From NCBI GenBank assembly GCA_964036195.1, contig OZ038457.1, forward strand, positions 3,382,635 through 3,446,634: a stretch of 64,000 nt of DNA. Direction: 5' to 3'. The translations under genes and the position numbers were made by a program. Positions 49,401 through 61,400 of this stretch are shown piece after piece. This DNA comes from Sphaerolaimus hirsutus. Lineage: Eukaryota; Nematoda; Chromadorea; Monhysterida; Sphaerolaimidae. Below the pieces are notes generated by a model. The model was not told the DNA's origin, ran no database searches, and worked only from the letters and a program-made list of their open reading frames with translations. How positions within the stretch are numbered: the first letter of the stretch is position 1; every line of letters begins with the position of its first letter.

Positions 49401-52400
49401 TGGCCGTCTGCCAGCCAAAGACATAACTCCTATCTGTTTGCAGAGTATCGTGTCTGCCGAGTATACCATATGCTATCGAATAATTTTCCGGGGGTTATTT
49501 TTAAGTCAGAAAATTTTTATTCAATGCTTCATTCCTTTACGCAGGGCCGTATCCAGGGGGGGGCGGGGGGGGGCTGCAGCCCCCCCCCCTCCCGGGCTGA
49601 AACAAAAAAGTGACCGGAAAATGGCACTTTTTCAACGTCAGCGTAAAAAAATTTTGCGCGCAAGCGCGCATTTTTCACCAAACGTGATGTATTATCTACA
49701 GATTTGTTCCCTGTGGCCGAAATCGTTACAAACATGCTCAATTGTGTGCTGTTTGCTGTATTTGTATGTATATTTACATACATATACAGCGTTCCAAGGC
49801 GCTGGCGCCAACGCCAATGGCGCCATGGCGTTGCGCCTACTAATGGCGCCAGCGCCATGGCGCCATTCCGCCCCTGTATACGTAAAATTTTAGGGGGGGG
49901 GGGCTGAGCCCCCCCCGCTCGCCGGCCTCAGTAAACAAACAGCCCCCCCCCGCTCAAAAATCCTGGATACGTCCCTGCCTTTACGTATATATTTTACAAG
50001 CATTTTGAGAGTCCAGAAGTTTTCGCATACCAAACACTAACTCCAGGCAAAGAGATAGTTATTCAAAACCCCCTTTGTCTGTTTATTCCTACCTTCCCAC
50101 CCCAAAAAAGACCCCCACCCACCAGCGATTTTACCCCCATCAGCCTCATTATGCATAATAACCCTCACATCATCAGTGGCACCCACAACAGGATCCCGGG
50201 GCAAAAATAATTGAAAATATTGTCCGGTTGTCCATTCCCAAACTCCAGCCAAAACGGTGCAAACTATGCACATTGCCAAAAGAAAAATCACGATTCCGAT
50301 TATCAAGACATTTAGGAAGCGGTCCAGGGAAGTCCGTTTGAATGCGGCGGTGCCGCTGTTTTGCATCAATTTTGTGTCCGTGCCGGCGAACACCACCTGT
50401 GTTGGAATTGTCAATGGTATATAGCGACAATTTTGTTAGACAAGCATTAGGGTTCAAACGGGACCGCGGTCCCGGTACATGGTTCGGCAAATAGTCGGGA
50501 CTGGGGCGGTCCCGGTCCCGGTCCCGATGCCCCAGTCCCGGTCCCGGTCCCGACAATCGAAAAAAGCCAGTCCCGGTCCCGGTCCCGACCACCCGGTCCC
50601 GGTCCCGGTCCCGGAAGTTTGTAGTGGTCCCGATAATGGATGGAAAAAATGTGTTTTTTTTTCATCCAGTCTACAAAATTTTTCCCACGCTTCTAACTAT
50701 AGTCACGAGGCAACAAATACAGGTATATTAAGCTAGCCGTAGTACTTTTTGACGTTATGGATAGCATTTAAAGTGTTGATTTCTGCCGCAAAATCCATTT
50801 CTGACGACCCAGTCCCAGTCCCGGTCCCGACAAATCCCAGTCCCGGGTCCGACACCCCAGTCCCGGTCCCGGTCCCGACAATTGAAAAATGCCAGTCCCG
50901 GTCCCGGTCCCGACACCCCAGTCCCGGTCCCGGTCCCGACATTAGAAAATTTTTGGTCCCGGTCCCGGTCCGGAAAACTGGTCCCGTTTGAACCCTAACA
51001 AGCATAGGACTGAGCCGGGTAGGATTGGAAAAAAATCAGACGTCAGTGTCTGTCAATGTTACGTGTCAGACAATGTATTGTTATGTCTATTGTGGTCATA
51101 TTATGACTGTGGAGGATAGCATTATAGGCAGTGATTTCTTTCAAAAATATCTATTTTTACCTCGACTAGTTACGTATATCGCCTTTTGTCGAACATTCGT
51201 GACTTCAAGTGAAGTTCAGCATGGAATAGTGCTTAAAAAATGTTGTACAATAAGGCTAATACATTGACAGTGATGTTACACACTCTAGAAGTATGTGGGA
51301 GCACATTGACAAGATATTATATACTACACTAGCATATCACGGCTTATTATTACACGGTAGCATGAATAAATGGAAGCTTTTACACTAAAATTGCTCCAAA
51401 AACAATTAAAACAATCACCAATGGTATCGTGTATGAGAAATTGCGCGCTTGCGCGCAAAAAAATAGCAAAATACCTAGTGCAAGTCTACCAGAAAATTTG
51501 CCTTTTGATGTTTTTAAATTTAAATCAGTTTACACCCTTTGATTTTTTTTAAATCAGATTTTTTTTATAAAAAAATCAGTTAAAAAAGCAAGTGCCAACC
51601 CTAGAGCCGGGTCACCATTAGTGTTCAAAAATGGAAACCAAATCTCTCTAAAAAGAGCTATTAAAAAATAAATAATATTTTTTCAGATCATACGCCACGT
51701 CATCTACCGTGTCTAAATACTGACCACATCCAATCCACTACCCTTATCAACCTTCAACCCCCCTAACCCCCCCCCCCCCCGCACTGACCAATCCATAGCA
51801 CCACCTGGTGTTCCTGAGCACGCAGCCGCGCAGCAGCACCGACTCAACGTCGAGCGGCACGCGCACGTCGCCCCACCGCAGCTGGCCGTCGAACGTGGAC
51901 AGCCGGTTGTTGGGCGCCTCGCATTCTACCTGGGGGTGGAGGGGGGGGGGGGGGTAGATTGGGGTTGGGTTTACGATATCGATGGTCGATTTTTTTGTGA
52001 AACTCGATATTTGATATCGATAAATTGTATCGATCCCGAAACGTCGATCACTACTCCAACTAGGGTTGGGCAAATATAGTTTGAGTGCTATAACGATTAT
52101 CGACAAATACTACAGCTGGGGCAAAATTTGGCGATTTTGAGCAAAAATTAGGAGAAAATCCATCAAAAATTGCTCCACAGCTTTAGATAGCTGAGCAATT
52201 CGGACGGGGGTGTGGGGAATAGTGGCCAAAAAATTCCTCGGGACAGATAGACAGCTGACCGATTTGAGGTGGACTTGCCACCTCCCCATTGGCAAGCCCT
52301 GAACTAGTGATGGAAACAGCGCCAGGACTTTCGCGCCAAGAGCCAATGGCGAGAGAAAAATGGCGCCACATCAAATAGGCTCCAAGCGCCAAAAGGGCCA

Positions 52401-55400
52401 CGGCGCTATTTCCTCTGGCGCTAGCGCCAAGAGCCAGAGCAATGGGGCTTTTCCATCGCCTCCCTTGACCATCAAAATCCGACAAGGTATCTCTTTATAC
52501 ACACCACCTCAGAAACTCGAACCCGCGACGCGCCCCTCCAACCTCGCCATTGAACTTTGACAGCTGCACCAGATCGTCTCCGAGGAGCTCCGCAGTTTCG
52601 GTGGGCGATTGGCGCGCCTTAAGGTTCGTCTCTCCGTCCAATTCTGCGGTTTCCACGTAGCACAGACCGCACGGCTCCGAGCTGAGGTTTTTAGATGTGA
52701 CGAGATTTTATTTAAATAAAATTAGGGTTAGGGTCCAGGGATCGGGGTTAGGGTCTAGGGATCGGGATTAGGGTGTCGGGATCGGGATCGGAATTTTGAC
52801 CAAAGTTCTACAATTGAGAGTTTTTTCACAAAAAGGTCTAAAATTACACTTGAATGCCATAAATGCCATAAAAGCATACTGGACGTTTCAGTTCACATTT
52901 TGCAGTGAGTCATTTTTCACTTTTTATCATTTCCACTATTTCTTCAGGGATCGGGAATGGGGCTTTGGGATCGGGATCCGCGTGAACCTACATCTGCACA
53001 AAAATCACATAACCCCCCCCCCCTCAAACTGACCTACTAAGCAACAACAAATCGGCGGCGACAAAGTTGTCGCTCTGCAGTCGAATGATGTCGCCGACGC
53101 GAATGTCCTGCCACCGCTGCTGCTGCAGTTCGCCGCCGCGCACGACGTCCGTTTGTCGATTGTTTACCTGGTTGTCGCTGCGGCGGCGTTGCTGTTTGGG
53201 GGGGGGGTATTTGAGGGAACTTGTTGGTTTGTTTGTTGTTGTTGTTGTTGTTTTTGGGGGGGGGGGGGCGAGATCGGGGAGGTAAATATTTTTTAAATCA
53301 GTAAAAAACACTAGAAAGGTGATTGCCGTCCCTTTTGTTAGGGTTTGTGTTTATGCTTTTGCATATTACTTTGCACATCAGTAACACAACGTTAGCTAGC
53401 GATTTTTATGAATATAAATTTAATACCGTATATCCTCGAATAACTCCCCCCTCAAAAAGTCTGACGAAAAAATCACTCTCCCCTCTTAAATAACCCCCCC
53501 CCCTAGGGTTGGGGAACCGAACCGACCCGAACCGAACCGAACCGAGAACCGAGTACTATTTTGGAACCGAGAACCGAGAACCGGAACCGAGCTTGAGAAC
53601 CGAACCGGAACCGAGAACCGGCACTTATACCCGGAACCGAAGTAAATACCCGAAAGAACCGAAATTTTTTAGGAATCTTTAAGTTTTTAAACAGCGTTTT
53701 TTCAACACCTACATCTAACCCTTTAAACAGCAGCTGAACATCTTGGTGCATGTTCAGAATTGCAAAATTCATCTGTTTGCAAAATGATTGTGCGGGAGCG
53801 TGTAATTTCACATATACTCCAGCGACATTACACCTTACAATGAAATCTACCATATCCCACCCTGAATAAAAGAACCAACATAAAAAAATTTCATCATATT
53901 TATCAAATTGCTTTGATAAATATGATGAAATTTTTTTATGTATGTTCGTTTATTCAGATGGGATATGGTAGATTTCATTGTAAGGTGTAATGTCGCTGCA
54001 GTATACACATTATCACTGGTAGTAGTTTTCATTGGTATTGTGGCAGTTTTAACCGTAGTTGGCAAAAGTTATTTACGTTTGTACTCAAAATAATACGCGT
54101 ACTCATCCGCGTACTACATAAATACATTTACGTTTCCTCCAGAAAAAATACCAGTACTCATTTACTCGTGTACTATTTGAAAGTACGCGAGTACAGAAAA
54201 CGTATACCGTATTTCCTCGAAATACCCCCCGGGGGTGATTGTTTCATAGTGGTCCCGAGAGGGGGGGGTTAAACGAGGGGGGGGGGGGTATTTCGAGGGG
54301 GGGTTATTATTTCACAAGAAGATTTTTGAAAACCAAGTACGAAATTGTCGTCTGAAACGTACGCAGACGTCGAAAAATGCAACAAAAACCGCCATTTATA
54401 AGGTTCTGTAGACTAATATTAGTATGTAGGTGGTATGTACACTGTTCTAACGTGACACCGACATTGTTTGAACGTGTGTTCTGTAGTACAGAACACAAAC
54501 TACAGTTATTGTCATGTACGTTCCCTTTACACTCAATTTGGGGGGGGGGGTATTTCGAGGGGGGTGATTGTTTCGTAGTGGTCTCGAGAGGGGGGGGTCA
54601 AACGAGGGGGGGGGGGTATTTCGAGGGGGGGGGTATTTCGAGGAAATACGGTATGTTTGCTTTTACAGTTTTTTAAATACCAGTATTATTATAACAACTT
54701 TGATTTCTGCATTCTACCATGAAATAATAAGCTGTGATATGCTCCTGTAGTATGAAATATCCAACCAATGTACTTACATGTAAACTTGGGTATATTGTTT
54801 TTCTGTTGTTCAGCCGATTATTACCCGATACCCGGTTATTTTATTACCCGGAACCGAAATTTTGATCATTTTAGAACCGAAAGAACCGAACCGGAACCGA
54901 GTTAAAGAACCGAACCGAGAACCGGAACCGAAAATTTTCAGGAACCGAGACCCGATACCCGAACCGAAATCTTTTGGAACCGAGAACCGAGAACCGGAAC
55001 CGAAAATTTTGAAATTCCCAACCCTACCCCCCCCCCTCTGGGAGAAAAATATCCTACAAAATTTACAAAAATGATCGATGAAAATACAAAATAATGTTAA
55101 CGTATAGCAGCGACAGCTAGGGTTCAAACGGGATCCCGATCCCGATCCCGGATCCCGTGAAATTCCGGGATTTACCAGTCCCGATCCCGAAACCCCAATC
55201 CCGATCCCGATCCCGAAATCTCAAAAATACCAATCCCGATCCCGATCCCGAAAGTTTTCAAATCCCGATCCCGAGAAACTCCCAAGTCCGGGATCCCGAT
55301 CCCGGAAAAATTAGTGGAAATTATAAAAAATGAAATAATGACGTTTTTGCATGCAAAAAAGTGGATGCAAACCCCCAGCGTCAATTTTATGCCACTTTTC

Positions 55401-58400
55401 TGGCATCCAACAGTGTTTTGAGACCTTTATGAACAACTGTGAATGCCAGAAAAATGGCCAAAATCTCTATCCCTAGAACCCAATCCCGATCCCGGAAAAA
55501 TGCCTATCCCAATCCCGATCCCGATCCCGTGACCCCAATCCCGGCCAATCCCGATCCCGATCCCGAAATCTCAAATTACCAATCCCGATCCCGATCCCGA
55601 TCCCGAAATCTCAAAAAGTGAATCCCGATCCCGATCCCGATCCCGAAAAGTCAATCCCGTTTGAACCCTAGCGACAGCAGATACATTACGTGTACGCAGT
55701 GTATACACACTGTTTTGTTGTTGTTGTACTGTTAAATACCTGGATTACATGAGTTAACAGAATGCATTCATACAATGAATTAAGTCAAGTTAAGCCCCTT
55801 GAATAACTCCCCTCAAAACTCTGACGAAAAAATAACCCTGGGGACTTTTTCGAGGATATACGGTATTTTCCTCTACCTAAATTGTTTGTCAACCCTAGGT
55901 GGTGGTGACCCAGCTCTTTTATGGAGGCTTGATCAAAGAGTGTATAGGGTTTTTCCTTATGTTACTCAATACGTCAACCTGGGGTCAATTCTGCAAGTAG
56001 ACAAGCGGTAAGAATTAAGCGGTATGTGATAATTGAAGTTTATGAGTAGAATTTGTGTGAGAAGTAATTACTACTCATCACATTTCTTATAGCTTGCGAA
56101 ATTGGAATTGGGCCCAAGTTCGAGTAAATGCAACACTGACGACATCACGATTAAAATGTAACGATGCACTTACGGTGCGTCAATAATTATAACTGAATAT
56201 CGGTGACACAACCACGAAAATTCACTGTACAGCAAATCACAATGAAAATGCGGCATGACGAACCTGACACTTTTTGGCCCCCGTTCACAGATTTTCTGTG
56301 ATGACAGAAAGTTAAAACACATAAACCTCCCTTTTGTGATGAAAATGGAAAATTTGAGGTGTCAACGCTGCCGATGAAAATTATATTCAACGCGGACCCG
56401 CGCAATGTGCCCAAACAATGTTTACAACAAATTTCGAAGAAAAAAAATTCATAAAAAATCAAAATTTTCCAAAAATGATCAGTTGGGCGCATTGTGCCGG
56501 GTCAGTGTCTGCCGACTGTCAACTATAGGCAAAAATACACAAGTTTAATTCCCCATTTTCACCAGAAAAAAGTCGCCTATATGATGTAGCCCTACTAGTC
56601 ATCTAAAGCCACCAGTCATGTATTTCTACCTGCTGCACGTCTGCACCCAGTAGTCATCTTTGTCCCAAATGGGGGGGGGGGCATAGATGACTAGTGTGGG
56701 GGGATGAGCAGTATAGGGTGAGAGTGTGCATGCACTCACTTTGGTACCAATGCCATTGGATGCCTGGCATTCTGTAGCGACTATTATAGCCACTTTTATC
56801 ATCAAGTCAGTTCATACTGTGTAAAAATAAGTTTTTTTAATGATCATTGAAAAAAATTCCAACCTATACTCTCCTAATCATGTAAACTGGCTGCGCTAAT
56901 CCTCCATGCCATGCTAATACTCCCACTAGTCATCTATGCCCCCTCCCAATTAGCGGCATAGATGACTAGTATGTATATGTAAATATATGAGTAGCAAAAT
57001 GTAAAAATGAGACAGGTGGGTCTACATGACTGGCAGGTCTACATTTTTAGTGGGTATAGACGACTACAGGCAAAGGCCCGTTAAACCTCAAATTTCTGTC
57101 ACCACAAAAAAACCCGCATGAACACCTTTCTACATTGGAACCACACACACACTAGATGTGAACTGGATTTTAGGTAGCAGAAGCATTTTCAAGAGCACAT
57201 ACAGCAATGTTGAAGAGTAATCAATATTGCAATGTGCAAGATAGGGATGGCCAGCGCTTTTTTTCAAGCGCTTTTTTTTTTAAACGCCACTTTTTTTTAA
57301 AAAAAGCGCAAGTGTCCCAGCGCTTTTTTAAAAAAAAAGCGCTGGCAAAAAATTTTGTACTTGTGCACTAGGTATTTTGTAATTTTTTCGCGCGCGAGCG
57401 CGCAATTTCACGTGCAAATTGCCATTGGTGGTTGTTTTCATTGGTTTTGTGGCAATTTTAGTGCCATTGCTTATATTCCTCCATGGTATCATGTAATAAT
57501 AAGTTGTGATATGTCAGTCTAGTATAAAATATCTAGCCAATGTGCTCCCACATACTTCTACAGAGTGTAACATCACTGTCATGCATTAGCCTTCTCTTAC
57601 AACGTTATTTAAGCACTACTCCATGCCTATCTTCACTAGAAGTCATGAAACATACACAAACAGCGATATACATAACGAGTCAACATAAAATTGGATTTTT
57701 GTGGCAGAAATTAGGACTTATAATGCTATCTCATGATTACACAGCCATTCTATGGCTATATATCATCACAAGTACTACCACTTGTCTGATATACCTGTAT
57801 ATATTGACTCAGAACCCTATTTGGGAACTTTTTAGGTACCATCTTGACATTTTTTGAAAAAAAGCGAAAAAAGCGCGTTTTTTAATAAAAAAAGCGGGGT
57901 CGTTAAAAAAAAGCGCTTTTTTCCATCCCTAGTGCAAGAGCATGGTTTGCAACCCATCAACTAAAATTTTAATGAAAACCAATCCGTGCAGTTGACATCC
58001 AGTTACACCCAATGTCAACTGGGCTGACTGGTTTTCATCAAGATTTTACACGGGTCTACATGACTGGCAGGTCTACATTTTTAGCGGGTATAGATGACTA
58101 CCGGCACAGGCCCTTTACAACTCAAATTTCTGTCACCACAAAAGACCACGTGAACACCTTTCTACATTGGAACCACACACACACTGGATGTGAACTGGAT
58201 TTTAGGTAGCAGAAGCACTTTCAAGTGCACATACAGCAATGTTAAAGAGGAATCAATATTGTGATGTGCATGAGCATGGTTTCGCAACCCATCAACTAAA
58301 ATCTTGATGAGAACCAATCTGTGCAGTTGACATCCAATTACACCCAATGTCAACTGGGCTGACTGGTTTTCATGAACATTTTAGTCAATGGGTTGCGAAA

Positions 58401-61400
58401 TCATGCCCACGCACAAAGAAATATTGATTCCCTCTCGACATAGCAGAAATATTGGTTCCCTCTCCACTCAACATACATGTGCACTCGAAAACTGCCCTGC
58501 TAAATTGAACTAAAATAGAGTTGACAAGAAAAGCAGTTGACATCAAGCGTGTGTCTCCGTCAACTCTCAACAAACCACATCATCGGCTGCGTCCTTGCCG
58601 GCGCTCACGGCTAACACGAACAGGAGGGGTAGGGCGGTCGACCACACCGGGTAGGGCGAGATTTGGGGCACTGCCTATGCGTAGGGTGCAGGGCTGGCAG
58701 GGCGGAGGGAAACAGACGAGGGCATTTGGGCGCTTTTGAGGCACTTGGGTGTGTTTGTGGAGTGGCTGTATACTCGGCGGACATCGCACTTAGTATGGAA
58801 ACATATTTACCATGACCCATCTGAATCATGAACTAAAAATTATACACTTTTTCATCATAATATTTCGTTTTTACTATGGAGTTATTGATTACGAAATCTA
58901 TCACGGTTTTTTTCATGAAATTATGGTAGGATTCTGCATATACTTTGCGCTCCGTCGAGTATACTACTTCTCAAACTTGAAACAACTCAAAACTGAAATG
59001 TCATTTCAAATTTTCGAAACTTTTGAAAAGGTTCAGATTCTGGGAATGACACTTCTGATATTTACACAGCTAATAAATAAATACATTAAAATATATATTC
59101 ACTTAATGAGCCACTTTACACAACTGATGCAAAACAAGGAGCTCTCCAAAAAGCGTTAAAAAAGGTGCAAACAAACAAGGGACAACACAAAGTTTGACAT
59201 CGCTGAGCTAAATAATACTAAATATATAAAATACACAGGGACGGACAGTCGGGCGGGAAACGGTACGGTAATTACCGGTAATTTACCACGATAAAAATAG
59301 CTGTAAACGGCACTCTTAAGTTTTGCATATTTACCGGTAATTACCCTTAGGGACCGGTAAAATTCCCACCACAACGGACAGTGCATTGAACTACAGAAAT
59401 ATCTAAAATCGCTTTAAAAAGACAAAAACCACAATCATACGAAAAAATCCCATTTAATCAAGCCTCCAAAGCATTGCAATAAAACGCCAAAAAAGTCACC
59501 CGCCCGCAAGGGATGCAAGGATGAAATGTATTATACAAATAAATGCCGCCGTGGCGCTTTTGCAACACCCCCCAAAACACTAAATAACCACTTAAACCTA
59601 ACCCCCCCCCCCCCCCAAAAAAAAAACAAACAAAAAAACACCAGAAAAAACCCGCACCATATCGTCGACTGCATCTTTAGCAGCGGTGACTGCCAAAACG
59701 AAGAACAGTGGCAGGATCGTGGTCACCGGCGACAGCGGCGAAATTTGCGGTATTAGCTGAGATTGGCCCATTTTTTAATTAGATGTCTAATTAATTAGAC
59801 TGTACACCAGTGACTTTTCACACCTTGCACGCGTGCTTCAGTTGGAAGAGTGCCAATGATATTTAATATGTGCGATTTTCATATAAATATGACGTAATTC
59901 ACAGCTGTTTTAAAATTTTACGTTAACGTATTCACAACAATGAATTTTTTAAAATACTTTTATTACCATTGGCACGCTTCCAACGTGAGACATAAGTAAC
60001 TGCGCGTGCAGTTCAGGGACGTATCCAGGATTTTTGAGCGGGGGGGGGCTGCTTGTTTACTGAGGCCGGCGAGGGGGGGGGCTCAGCCGCCACACTCCCC
60101 CTTTAAATTTTCCCTACACAGAGGCTGAATGTCGTTTTGGCGCCAGCGCCATACATAGGCGTCACGCCATGGCGTCATTGGCGTTGGCGCTGGCGCTTAC
60201 AACCGCTGTATATGTATGTAAAAATACATAAATATAGTGCAGCAGGCTCAAAATTGAGTCCATTTCACATGGAGTTGGGACTAAAGCAACTGACTTACTG
60301 AAAATACCGCTTGTGTAGTGGAAAATGTGCCTCAAAAATTTTACAAACACCTCAAAAATTGACACCGAAAGTCGTATTTTCCTACATTTTTCATGTCTCA
60401 CCCGGAAGGGGGGGCTGCAGCCCCCCCGCCCCCCCCCTGGATACGGCCCCGGTGCAGTTGCAGAATTCGATGTCACTGGTGTATGTGTATATATTTGATG
60501 GGTTAATAGAGGTTTTCTCAAGTTAGTTTGGGGTAGGGTTGGAAAAAAAACGTTTTTTTTTTAACTCGATGTTTTTTTAAAAAAAAAAACGTTTTTTTTT
60601 TTTTAAAAACGTTTTTTTTTAAAAGCTCCCAGATATGACCTAGTGTCAACATATATAGGTATATCAGACACTGGCAATAATCTGTGATGTTAAATATGAC
60701 CATATAATGGCTGTGGAGCCATGGGATAGCATTATAAGTGGTGATTTGTGTCAAAAATATCCATTTTTCGTCGACATATCGTTCGTATATCGCCTTATAG
60801 TCGAATGTTTGTGACTTCAGGTAAAGTTTGGCACGGAATGGTGATCAAACAAGGTTATAAAAGGAGGTTGTTACTTTGGGAGTGAAGTTACACACTGTGG
60901 AGGTACATGGAAGCACATTACCTCAATATTATATATTACAGCAACATATGTCGGCTTATTCACCCATGGTAGCACATAGAAATGGATGTTTTGATACTAA
61001 AAATGCAACAAAACCAATGAAAACAACCACCAATGTCAATTTGTGTGTGAAATTGCGCGCTTGCGCGCAAAAATTTTGCAAAATACCTAGTGCTTAGTAC
61101 TAAAAATTTCAGCCGATGTTTTTTTAAAAAAAAAAACATTTCGGACGTCATGTTTTTTTTTATTTAAAAACGTTGTTTTTTTTAAAAAACGTTTAAAAAA
61201 AAACATCGGCCAACCCTAGTTTGGGGGTGAGTATATAGCAGGGGTCAACGGAGCGAATACCGACAAATGAGTCAAAAATTTCAAGATTGCAAAAGCTAAT
61301 ATGTTAAATCAGAACTGAAATGTGACTAGTTGACAATCCTCAGGGACGTAGCCAGGATTTTTGAGCGGTGGGGCGGATTGTACAGGGGTGGGCATTTTCA

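Larger units (their letters stand above)
53504..55026. mobile_element. Element with GAACCG arrays, TAGGGTTGGGGAACCG termini
   Basis: TAGGGTTGGGGAACCG ... TTCCCAACCCTA in a poly-C target. Arms are arrays of GAACCGA/GAACCGG. Two other elements sit inside. Confidence 0.85.
53424..55865. mobile_element. TACCG...CTCGAA element carrying nested insertions
   Basis: Orthologue of 7716-8067, here split by 53504-55026 and 55118-55670. The former itself contains 53813-54005 and 54205-54653. Confidence 0.8.

Noticed and set aside
52724-52765. TTAGGGTTAGGG-like telomeric sequence
   Set aside because: Only two imperfect units, grading into GGGATCGGG remnants; not an interstitial telomere.
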